Positions 6,977 through 13,315 of a DNA stretch of 21,574 nt are shown here, piece by piece. The notes beneath the pieces were generated by a model, which saw only the letters and a list, made by a program, of their open reading frames with translations, did not search any database and was not told the origin of the DNA. A program made the position numbers and the translations under genes. Each line of letters begins with the position of its first letter. The first letter of the stretch is position 1. The DNA is from Bacteroidales bacterium UBA6408 (GTDB taxonomy: Bacteria > Bacteroidota > Bacteroidia > Bacteroidales > UBA932), in the NCBI GenBank assembly GCA_002439805.1, contig DJPQ01000088.1, positions 15,110 to 36,683 on the forward strand, written 5' to 3'.

Positions 6977-8863
6977 ATGACATCAGAAACTAAAAATACA
7001 ATCATCGGCTTCGTCCTGATAGGCGTGATTATGTTCGGCTTCACATGGTACCAGTCGCGTCAGTACAAGAAGCAGATGGAGTATCAGGCGCAGCTGGATT
7101 CGATTGCAAGGGCCGAGAGGCTTGAGGCAATGGCGCTGGACTCCTTGAACCGCATCGCTTCGGGGGACACTCTCGGCACCGCGACTACAGTGACATTGAG
7201 CACGACGAAGCCGGCCTTGAAGCCCTACAAGGACGAGAACCTTACCAAGGCACGCGAGGCCGAGTCCTCGCTGGTGACTCTCGCGAACGACAAGTTTGAA
7301 ATTGTCTTCACGACAAGGGGTGCGCAGCCGTATTCGGTGAAGCTCACCGACTATGTGAAGTATGACAGCTCCTCACTCTATCTAATTCCTCCGCAGGCCA
7401 GCGAGTTCAACGTGAACGTGTTCGCCGGAGAGTCCGTGGATACGAAGGAGTTTGTCTTCGACGTAGCGGAGGTTACGGATTCTTCCGTGGTGATGCGCCT
7501 TCCGTTCGCGAAGGGAGGATATATCCAGCAGAAATACGTCCTTTCGCAGGGCAGCTATATGGTTCACAACGAACTCTCGTTCGTCGGGATGGACGACGTG
7601 ATTCCGAGTCGGGTCTCATCGGTTGATGTGAACTGGAAGACCATAGTCCCTCGCCTTGAAAAGGGCTATAAGAATGAGAAGCAGTACTCCAAGATTGACT
7701 ACTATGTCCCGGATGAGAAGTCTCCGGAGGAGATAGGCAAGGGCAAGAACGACGGCAAGCGGCTCGACGCGAAGTTCGAGTGGGTGGCTTTCCAGCAGCA
7801 GTTCTTTTCCTCGATACTCACGGCTCCGCAGGGTTTCGAGTCGGGCGAATTCGCAGTGGAGTATTTTCCGGAGGATGACGCGGACCGCAATCTTATGCAG
7901 TGTTCCGCCCATGCGAGAGCAGGTGTTGATATGATGCAGTCCGGCGACAAGGCGATTCCTTTCGAGTTCTATTTCGGCCCGAACCACTATCATACGCTGA
8001 AGGAATACGACAGGAAATACGAGAAAATCATCCCTCTCGGGGGATGGCTCGTCGGCTGGATTTCGCGTTTCATCATCATCCCTTGCTTCGACTTCCTCGG
8101 ACGGTTCATCAGCAATTACGGACTCATAATCCTGATTATGACCATACTCCTGAAGATTGTCATTTCTCCGCTTACAATCAAGTCCTATATGTCCTCCGCG
8201 AAGATGTCAGCGCTGAAACCGGAGATGGACAAGATTAACGAGAAATATCCTAAGCAGGAAGACGCGATGAAGAAGCAGCAGGCCACGATGGAACTCTATC
8301 AGAGAGCCGGCGTGAAGCCTCTGGGGGGATGCCTGCCGATGCTGCTCCAGTTCCCTATACTCTGGGCGATGTTCCGATTCTTCCCTGCATCCATCGAGCT
8401 TCGTCAGAAGTCCTTCCTCTGGGCTGACGACCTCAGCGCATACGATTCAATCTGGGACTTCGGCTTCAATATCCCGCTTTTCGGCGACCACCTGTCCCTG
8501 TTCGCGCTGCTGATGGCCGTGTCGATGTTCCTCTATTCGAAGATGAACTCAAGTCAGATGTCGAATGACCCGCAGATGGCAAGCATGAAGTTCATGAGCG
8601 TATGGCTGATGCCTATCATGATGCTGTTCATCTGCAACAATCTCTCATCCGGTCTTTCCTACTACTACTTCATCTCCAACCTGCTCACCATGCTCCAGAC
8701 TTTCATCATCAAGAAATGGGTCGTGAAGCCGGAGAAGATTCTCGCGCAGGTGGAGGCCTCTAAGGGCAAGCCGCTTCCTAAGTCTAAGTGGCAGCAGAGG
8801 CTTGAGGAGGCGCAGAAGATGCAGCAGGCGCAGCTTAGGGAACAGCAGAAACGTCGGAAATGA
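6977..8863 (+). CDS. yidC: Membrane protein insertase YidC
   Basis: 628-aa inner-membrane insertase (YidC/Oxa1/Alb3) that receives SRP/ribosome-targeted and Sec-translocated membrane proteins. The N-terminal anchor is TIIGFVLIGVIMFGFTWY (about 8-25), followed by a large periplasmic beta domain (about 30-345) and the five-helix insertase core: GWLVGWISRFIIIPCFDFLGRF, LIILIMTILLKIVISPLTI with the hydrophilic-groove Lys, a cytoplasmic hairpin, GGCLPMLLQFPILWAMF, SLFALLMAVSMFLYSKM and the final YYYFISNLLTMLQTFII. The length is normal for the Gram-negative form. The tail is basic and Gln-rich. Its last codons and stop lie inside the arm of repeat element copy 3. The ATG at 6977 follows element copy 1 by 13 nt, so the element is probably in the yidC leader if transcription starts further upstream. 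Confidence 0.97.
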   Translation: MTSETKNTIIGFVLIGVIMFGFTWYQSRQYKKQMEYQAQLDSIARAERLEAMALDSLNRIASGDTLGTATTVTLSTTKPALKPYKDENLTKAREAESSLVTLANDKFEIVFTTRGAQPYSVKLTDYVKYDSSSLYLIPPQASEFNVNVFAGESVDTKEFVFDVAEVTDSSVVMRLPFAKGGYIQQKYVLSQGSYMVHNELSFVGMDDVIPSRVSSVDVNWKTIVPRLEKGYKNEKQYSKIDYYVPDEKSPEEIGKGKNDGKRLDAKFEWVAFQQQFFSSILTAPQGFESGEFAVEYFPEDDADRNLMQCSAHARAGVDMMQSGDKAIPFEFYFGPNHYHTLKEYDRKYEKIIPLGGWLVGWISRFIIIPCFDFLGRFISNYGLIILIMTILLKIVISPLTIKSYMSSAKMSALKPEMDKINEKYPKQEDAMKKQQATMELYQRAGVKPLGGCLPMLLQFPILWAMFRFFPASIELRQKSFLWADDLSAYDSIWDFGFNIPLFGDHLSLFALLMAVSMFLYSKMNSSQMSNDPQMASMKFMSVWLMPIMMLFICNNLSSGLSYYYFISNLLTMLQTFIIKKWVVKPEKILAQVEASKGKPLPKSKWQQRLEEAQKMQQAQLREQQKRRK

Positions 8864-8983
8864 GCGCATAAGAAGCGGACTGCTTCGTTGCCGCTCGCGG
8901 AAAATCCTCACAACCGATAAGGTTGCTCCGGTGTTTCCACTTCGCTTGCACCTTGCATTCCATCTTCTTCTGCACTCATTTCC
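8856..8983 (-). repeat. Structured intergenic element, copy 3, overlapping the yidC stop codon
   Basis: The core reads on the minus strand. Outer arms are GGAAATGAGCGCA (8856-8868, including the yidC TGA at 8861-8863) and TGCACTCATTTCC (8971-8983): 13 pairs with one G.U-type pair, then one purine-purine mismatch in the core strand. P1 is AAGAAG (8870-8875) / CTTCTT (8964-8969). On the core strand follow ATGGAA, TGCAAGG, P3 GTGGAAA / TTTCCGC-like, ACCGGAG, P4 CAACC-TTATC-GGTTG, TGAGGA and CAACGAAGCAG. The arms are unrelated in sequence to those of the other copies, apart from some purine bias. Confidence 0.85.
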
Positions 8984-9003
8984 CAAAGCTATTTGTTTCA
9001 GAA

Positions 9004-9678
9004 ATGGATATTGAGCATAATATACAGAAAATAAAATCGGAACTGCCATCAGGAGTGAAACTGGTGGCAGTTTCAAAATTCCACCCGGTCGAGGCCCTTC
9101 GCGAGGCCTACGATGCCGGACAGAGACTCTTCGGGGAGAGCCGTCCTCAGGAAATGTATGCCAAGGTGCAGCAGATGCCGGAGGATGTGCGGTGGCATTT
9201 CATCGGGCATCTTCAGAAGAATAAGCTGAAACTTGTGCTGCCTTATGTCTCGATGCTGGAGTCTGTCGATTCCGTGGAACTGCTCGATGCGATTGAGCGG
9301 TGGTGTGCGGAACATAGCGGCTTCCGGGTGGATGTCCTTCTGGAGTGCCACATAGCGCGTGAGGAGACCAAGCAGGGATTTGCCCCGGAAGAGGCTTTGG
9401 CCGTGCTTACTGGGGCGGCACACTGGCCTCACATACGCTTCTGCGGACTTATGGGAATGGCGACAAACACGGACGATGAGTCCGTCATCCGCTCTGACTT
9501 CAACAAGCTGCTCGCGCTGAATGCAGCCCTGCAGCCGATGATAGGCATCTGCCCGAACCTCACGCCCGCCTTCCGCGAACTCTCTTTCGGAATGTCCGGC
9601 GACTACAGGATTGCCGCGTCTATGGGCGCGACCATTGTCCGCATCGGCACCGCCATATTTGGTGCCAGGGGCGAATAA
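9004..9678 (+). CDS. yggS: YggS/PLPBP family pyridoxal phosphate homeostasis protein
   Basis: 224-aa TIM-barrel protein that binds pyridoxal 5'-phosphate and buffers intracellular vitamin B6; members have no established enzyme activity. Visible motifs: LVAVSKFHP with the PLP-binding Lys25, RLFGESRPQE (equivalent of FGENR.QE), WHFIGHLQKNK, and the C-terminal LSFGMSGDYRIAASMGATIVRIGTAIFG phosphate-binding segment. The start is placed at ATG 9004 because an upstream in-frame extension (from 8923) would translate through repeat element copy 3 and add 27 residues absent from the family. It follows yidC by 140 nt, nearly all filled by that element. Its stop codon overlaps the hairpin relic at 9668-9713. 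Confidence 0.93.
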   Translation: MDIEHNIQKIKSELPSGVKLVAVSKFHPVEALREAYDAGQRLFGESRPQEMYAKVQQMPEDVRWHFIGHLQKNKLKLVLPYVSMLESVDSVELLDAIERWCAEHSGFRVDVLLECHIAREETKQGFAPEEALAVLTGAAHWPHIRFCGLMGMATNTDDESVIRSDFNKLLALNAALQPMIGICPNLTPAFRELSFGMSGDYRIAASMGATIVRIGTAIFGARGE

Positions 9679-9713
9679 AAAGCGGTCTACATCCCATCTT
9701 TTTCTTCATCCCC
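9668..9713 (-). repeat. Core-deleted relic of the structured element at the yggS stop
   Basis: On the minus strand: GGGG-AT-GAA-G, AAAAAG, ATGGGATG, TAGACCG, CTTTTT, A-TTC-G-CCCC. This is the outer stem, P1 and immediate linkers of copy 1 (AAAAAG-ATGGGATG ... GGCCG-CTTTTT) joined with the roughly 70-nt core missing. The P1 arms are at 9677-9682 and 9698-9703. The yggS TAA (9676-9678) is inside one arm. From 9714 to 9747 only a 5-bp hairpin (GTCGG / CCGAC, 9715-9734) is seen. Confidence 0.7.
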
Positions 9714-9747
9714 TGTCGGCTAAGCTTTTCCGACCAATTATCTATCA

Positions 9748-11028
9748 CTACATTAGAGATGGCACTTGTTCAGTTTTGTTGGCTCGTTCGAGATGACACT
9801 GCTCAATAATGTCAGCGGCGACGGCGGCGGAGGCGCCGGAGCCCCCGAGGAGTGCGCGGATTTCGGCGTAGTCGGAGAGCATTTTCTGTCTGTAGGCCTT
9901 GTCTTCGATGAGGGCGCGGACCTCGGCGACGAGGGCTTCGGGATTGCAGTCGTTCTGGACGAACTCCTTGAATGCGAAGCGGTTCAGACACAGGTTGCCG
10001 AGACTGATGTACTTGACCTTGACAATCATCTTGGCTATGGCGTAGGTAAGCCTGCTGCCCATGATGAAGCCAACGACCTGAGGGGTTCCGAGCAGCACCG
10101 TTTCAAGTGAAGCCGTCCCGGAATTGACCACGGCCACCTCCGACTGCCGGACAATCGAGCGGGTCTCCCCGAAAAGCAGGCTGATGTATTCCTGACCGTG
10201 GAGGTGGGGGAGATAGTCCTCAGGAGAACGCCCCGGGGCACCGGCCACGACGAACTGCCACCCCGAGTATTGCGGCAGGGCGTGCATCCTGTCTGCAAAT
10301 TCCGTGAGCACCGGCATCATTGTGCTGATTTCGCTCTTGCGCGAGCCTGCAAGCATGGCTATCATCGGCTTGTCCGGGAGACCGCAGCGGGAAAGGAAAT
10401 CTCCGCGTGTCTCGCTCATCGCCCTGCAGCCGTCAATCGCATCGACCAGCGGATTGCCCTTATAGACGAAGGGAACGCCCTTCTTCTCGAAATAGGGGAT
10501 TTCAAAAGGGAATATGATGTAGAGCCTGTCAACATATTTCTTCAGCTTGCGGATGCGTCCTTCCCTTGAGGCCCAGACCTTCGGCGCTATGTAGTAGAAG
10601 ACTTTCAGACCGTGCCTGTGGGCAAATCCGGCGATTTTGAAGTTGAATCCCGGATAGTCTATGAGAATCACGCAGTCGGGGGCGAAGGTCAGAATGTCCT
10701 TCCTGCAGCGGCCGAGGTTGCCGAGCAGCTTGCCGGCCTTGGCAAGCACTTCGGCGAATCCCATGACGGCTCCTTCCTTGTAGTGCCGGACGAGTCCCCC
10801 TGTCCGCGTTCCGAAAGGGACTGTTGCAGGCTGTGCCTCCGCGGAACTTCCGTCCGGCCGTTCCACGCCCTGCGGAACGCCTTTCTGATGTTCCGCAAAC
10901 ACCCCGTTCATCAGGTCGCCGCCCCAGAAACGTATGACAGCCTGCGGGTCACTTTCATATATCCCGCGCATCAGGTTCGACCCGTGCAGGTCTCCCGACG
11001 CCTCTCCTGCGATAATGTAGTATCTCAT
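9748..11028 (-). CDS. lpxB: Lipid-A-disaccharide synthase LpxB
   Basis: 426-aa GT19 glycosyltransferase that joins UDP-diacylglucosamine and lipid X at the inner membrane to form the lipid A disaccharide. Family features: YYIIAGEASGDLHG at the N-terminus, FWGGDLM, RHYKEGAVMGFAEVL, ILIDYPGFNFKIA, YYIAPKVWASREGRI, IFPFEIPYFEKKGVPFVYKGNPLVD, LAGSRKSEI and VNSGTASLETVLLGTPQVV. Two oddities: residues 44-76 are a roughly 33-residue insert between GGDLMNGV and GGLVRHYKE that matches no family segment I know, and the last 16 or so residues (after ADIIEQ) read into a short repeat shared with 13281-13306. It follows surE by 38 nt, an arrangement typical of Bacteroidota. Convergent with yggS. Confidence 0.93.
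   Translation of the reverse strand: MRYYIIAGEASGDLHGSNLMRGIYESDPQAVIRFWGGDLMNGVFAEHQKGVPQGVERPDGSSAEAQPATVPFGTRTGGLVRHYKEGAVMGFAEVLAKAGKLLGNLGRCRKDILTFAPDCVILIDYPGFNFKIAGFAHRHGLKVFYYIAPKVWASREGRIRKLKKYVDRLYIIFPFEIPYFEKKGVPFVYKGNPLVDAIDGCRAMSETRGDFLSRCGLPDKPMIAMLAGSRKSEISTMMPVLTEFADRMHALPQYSGWQFVVAGAPGRSPEDYLPHLHGQEYISLLFGETRSIVRQSEVAVVNSGTASLETVLLGTPQVVGFIMGSRLTYAIAKMIVKVKYISLGNLCLNRFAFKEFVQNDCNPEALVAEVRALIEDKAYRQKMLSDYAEIRALLGGSGASAAVAADIIEQCHLERANKTEQVPSLM
9784..9798. repeat. 15-nt copy of a short interspersed repeat inside the lpxB 3' end
   Basis: TCGTTCGAGATGACA here is identical to 13293-13307. It supplies the codons of the LpxB C-terminal extension (CHLERA), suggesting that an original stop was lost by insertion or rearrangement at the repeat. 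Confidence 0.55.
10801..10899 (-). other. In-frame palindrome-rich insert within lpxB
   Basis: About 99 nt encoding residues 44-76, absent from the LpxB sequences I know. It contains the perfect inverted repeat TGCGGAAC (10871-10878) / GTTCCGCA (10890-10897) and several further GGAAC or TTCCG units. The peptide (GVERPDGSSAEAQ region) is polar and probably an exposed loop. Confidence 0.5.
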
Positions 11029-11066
11029 AATTTTTCAGCACAAAGATTTACAAATGACTGCGATGC

Positions 11067-11915
11067 TTAGAATGCCACATCGCTCAATGCCTTAAGCTGT
11101 TCATAATCAGTGCTGTCAATGGTATGGGGAACTATGGAGACATAGCCGTTTTCGGTGAGGAGATGGTCGGCGTCGGCGCTGTTGTCCGCGTCGCTGCTGA
11201 AATCGCCCACGAGTTTGTACATCTTCACGGCCGGGTCTTCGTTCGGGTCTCCGGTCGGGGCGCCCGTGAGCGAGGCTGCGATTGCCTTCGCGTCGTCGAG
11301 GCTCCTGAACTCCTTGACCCAGCGTCCTCGTCCCATATATCCCGCTCTCACGCCCTTGATCTCGGAGGCCGGCACAGCCGGAAAGTTCACGTTGTAGTAG
11401 GTCATGTAACTGTGCCTGGGGATTTCCACGAGCTTCTCGAATATGCCGGGAAAATATTTCTCGACCTGGGAGAAGTCCGCGTCAGGATTGTGGTCGCACA
11501 GGGACACGCCTATGCCGAGGATGTGGTTCACGGCAGCTTCGGCGGTGGCTCCGAGCGTGCCTGAGTAGCATGATGCGACCGAGGTGTTTGCCCCGTGGTT
11601 GATGCCTGACACGATTACATCCGGCTTCCACCCGAGCCACGGCGTGCTCAGTGCGAATTTAACGCAGCTTGCGGGCGTGGCATCCAGATATGCCCATCTT
11701 TCAGTGTGCTCCAGTCCGTCCTCTCCCGTGAAAGTCGAACGCCCGATTTCCTTGAACGCTATTCTCGACGCCCCCAGAGACACGGCCATCGACATCCCCG
11801 ACTGGGCTGAAAAGGGTGCCACAACTGCCACGTTCCCATATTTTTTCATAATTTTCGCCAGTACCGCGATGCCCTTGGACTCGAATCCGTCGTCGTTCGT
11901 TATCAGTATATTCAT
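11067..11915 (-). CDS. surE: 5'/3'-nucleotidase SurE
   Basis: 282-aa metal-dependent nucleoside monophosphate phosphatase of the SurE fold, acting in the cytoplasm on nucleotides. N-terminal ILITNDDGF carries the paired Asp8/Asp9 metal ligands; Ser39 in FSAQSGMS and Asn106 in VSGINHGAN complete the site; SGTLGATAEA follows. Somewhat longer than the minimal 250-aa family because of a Ser/Asp-rich C-terminal segment (GDFSSDADNSADADHLL). Start ATG 11913-11915. First gene of a surE-lpxB operon, with a TATCTTTG promoter element 22 nt upstream, divergent from gapA. Confidence 0.93.
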   Translation of the reverse strand: MNILITNDDGFESKGIAVLAKIMKKYGNVAVVAPFSAQSGMSMAVSLGASRIAFKEIGRSTFTGEDGLEHTERWAYLDATPASCVKFALSTPWLGWKPDVIVSGINHGANTSVASCYSGTLGATAEAAVNHILGIGVSLCDHNPDADFSQVEKYFPGIFEKLVEIPRHSYMTYYNVNFPAVPASEIKGVRAGYMGRGRWVKEFRSLDDAKAIAASLTGAPTGDPNEDPAVKMYKLVGDFSSDADNSADADHLLTENGYVSIVPHTIDSTDYEQLKALSDVAF

Positions 11916-11937
11916 ATCCTCACTAAATTTTCGACTG

Positions 11938-11945
11938 CAAAGATA
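11938..11945 (-). promoter_or_regulatory. -7 element for surE-lpxB
   Basis: TATCTTTG on the minus strand matches TAnnTTTG, 22 nt before the surE ATG, so the leader is short. The -33 region is T-rich without an exact TTTG. Confidence 0.6.
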
Positions 11946-11969
11946 GTTTTATTATTTCATTATTTTTTG

Positions 11970-11977
11970 TATTTTTG
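11970..11977 (+). promoter_or_regulatory. -7 element for gapA
   Basis: TATTTTTG matches TAnnTTTG and is preceded by an AT tract with a TTTA at the -33 position. The start is predicted near 11983, giving a leader of about 127 nt. The surE -7 element lies 24 bp away on the other strand, so the two promoters overlap. Confidence 0.65.
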
Positions 11978-11981
11978 CGGC

Positions 11982-12109
11982 GCAATTTCGGAGAGGGTTC
12001 TTCTCGGCGCAGAATTTGTAATTGCAATTCGGGTTTTGCCTTGCGGAACATAACTGAAAGGCGACGAAAAAATGGAAATTTTTATTAACATTTTAATATT
12101 TATAAAAAA
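11982..12109 (+). promoter_or_regulatory. Long gapA leader with inverted repeats
   Basis: About 127 nt of untranslated leader. GCAATT (11982-11987) can pair with AATTGC (12020-12025), or alternatively GAATT (12012-12016) with AATTC (12026-12030): mutually exclusive folds. The last 45 nt are A/T-rich, as is common before strongly translated Bacteroidota genes. Confidence 0.4.
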
Positions 12110-12113
12110 ATGA
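12072..12113 (+). CDS. Possible 13-residue upstream ORF overlapping the gapA start
   Basis: ATG at 12072 opens MEIFINILIFIKK and its TGA shares the ATGA overlap with the gapA ATG (12110). The arrangement suits translational coupling. The very high A/T content of the region makes a chance frame quite possible. Confidence 0.3.
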   Translation: MEIFINILIFIKK

Positions 12114-13108
12114 TTAGACTTGGTATTAACGGATTCGGTCGTATCGGCCGTATGGTGTTCCGTGCTGCCGTTGAGAACTTCTCAAACGACATTCAGGTTG
12201 TAGGTATCAACGACCTTCTTGACGCTGACTACCTCGCTTACATGCTTAAGTATGATTCAGTTCACGGTCATTTCGACCACGACATCAAGGTTGAGGGCAA
12301 CTATATGATCGTCGATGGCAACAAGATTCAGATTTTTGCCGAGAAGGATCCTTCACAGATTACATGGGGCGCACTTGACGTTGACGTTGTCGTTGAGTCA
12401 ACCGGATTCTTCCTTACTGAGGAGCTCGCTTCCGCTCACCTCAAGGCAGGTGCAAAGAAGGTCATCATGTCAGCTCCTTCAAAGGACGCCACTCCGATGT
12501 TCGTATATGGCGTAAACGACAAGACTTACGCAGGTCAGAAGATTATTTCCAACGCATCCTGCACAACTAACTGCCTCGCGCCTATCTCCAAGGTTCTCCA
12601 CGAGACGTTCGGCATCAAGAGAGGTCTCATGACAACCGTTCACGCTGCAACTGCAACCCAGAAGACTGTCGACGGACCTTCAAAGAAGGACTGGAGAGGC
12701 GGCCGCGGCATTCTTGAGAACATCATCCCTTCTTCAACAGGCGCTGCAAAGGCTGTCGGCAAGGTTCTTCCTGAACTCAACGGCAAGCTCACCGGTATGT
12801 CAATGCGTGTCCCTACCTCTGACGTTTCTGTTGTTGACCTCACTGTAGAGCTTGAGAAGCCTGCAACTTACGAGGAAATCTGCGCTGCAATGAAGAAGGC
12901 TTCAGAGGGCGAGCTCAAGGGCGTTCTCGGATACACTGACGAGGCTGTCGTTTCAACTGACTTCCGCAACGACTCACGCACTTCAATCTTCGACGTCAAG
13001 GCCGGCATCCAGCTCGATCCAACCTTCGTCAAGGTTGTGTCTTGGTACGACAACGAGTGGGGTTATTCAAACAAGGTTTGTGAGATGGCCCGCGTAATCT
13101 CAAAGTAA
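12110..13108 (+). CDS. gapA: Glyceraldehyde-3-phosphate dehydrogenase, type I
   Basis: 332-aa NAD-dependent glycolytic enzyme that converts glyceraldehyde 3-phosphate and phosphate to 1,3-bisphosphoglycerate; cytoplasmic tetramer. INGFGRIGRMVFRA is the Rossmann loop and Asp35 (VGINDLLD) favours NAD. The catalytic Cys151 lies in SNASCTTNCLAP with His178 in TVHAATATQ; WRGGRGILENIIPSSTGAAKAVGKVLPEL and the C-terminal SWYDNEWGYSNKV are standard. Full length. Its codons favour T/A-ending and optimal forms (many TCA, GCT, CTT, AAC) unlike the more GC-rich neighbours, as expected for a very highly expressed gene. It has a long leader; copy 4 of the structured element starts at its stop, and a strong terminator follows. 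Confidence 0.98.
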   Translation: MIRLGINGFGRIGRMVFRAAVENFSNDIQVVGINDLLDADYLAYMLKYDSVHGHFDHDIKVEGNYMIVDGNKIQIFAEKDPSQITWGALDVDVVVESTGFFLTEELASAHLKAGAKKVIMSAPSKDATPMFVYGVNDKTYAGQKIISNASCTTNCLAPISKVLHETFGIKRGLMTTVHAATATQKTVDGPSKKDWRGGRGILENIIPSSTGAAKAVGKVLPELNGKLTGMSMRVPTSDVSVVDLTVELEKPATYEEICAAMKKASEGELKGVLGYTDEAVVSTDFRNDSRTSIFDVKAGIQLDPTFVKVVSWYDNEWGYSNKVCEMARVISK

Positions 13109-13232
13109 GTTGAAGCGTCTGAATGCCACTTGCTTCGTTACGCTCAGAGATTTGAATCCTCTTTACCATAAGGTAGTTCCGGTTCAAGTCTTTCGCAAGC
13201 CTTGCAACTGAACATTCATACATCTTCAACTT
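13107..13232 (-). repeat. Structured intergenic element, copy 4, starting at the gapA stop
   Basis: The core reads on the minus strand. Outer arms AAGTTGAAG (13107-13115) and CTTCAACTT (13224-13232) pair over 9 bp and include the last two bases of the gapA stop. P1 is TGAATG (13120-13125) / CATTCA (13213-13218), with an A.G mismatch just outside it. On the core strand: TGCAAGG, P3 AGACTTGAA / TTCAAATCT with one mismatch, ACCGGAA, P4 TACC-TTAT-GGTA, AGAGGA, TAACGAAGCA. P4 here shows a compensatory change relative to CAACC/GGTTG of the other copies. Confidence 0.85.
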
Positions 13233-13246
13233 TCAGAGTTTCATAT

Positions 13247-13274
13247 AGGCTTCCGCTTCGGCGGAAGCCTTTTT
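13247..13274 (+). terminator. Intrinsic terminator of gapA
   Basis: Perfect 10-bp stem AGGCTTCCGC / GCGGAAGCCT closed by a TTCG tetraloop and followed by T residues. It lies 138 nt past the gapA stop, downstream of element copy 4, so that element is part of the gapA mRNA. Confidence 0.93.
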
Positions 13275-13280
13275 GCATAA

Positions 13281-13306
13281 AGATCCCTCACTTCGTTCGA
13301 GATGAC
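13281..13306. repeat. Short interspersed repeat
   Basis: Unit AGATCCCTCACTTCG continuing to GAGATGAC, between the gapA terminator and the GH25 gene. Bases 13293-13307 are identical to 9784-9798 in lpxB. A looser relative (GTCATTCTGAACTTGGAT on the minus strand) lies at about 3648-3665. Confidence 0.5.
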
Positions 13307-13315
13307 AGAGACCCC

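Noticed and set aside
8923..9003. N-terminal extension of YggS
   Set aside because: It would translate through structured element copy 3 and lacks homology to the family; ATG 9004 fits the family.
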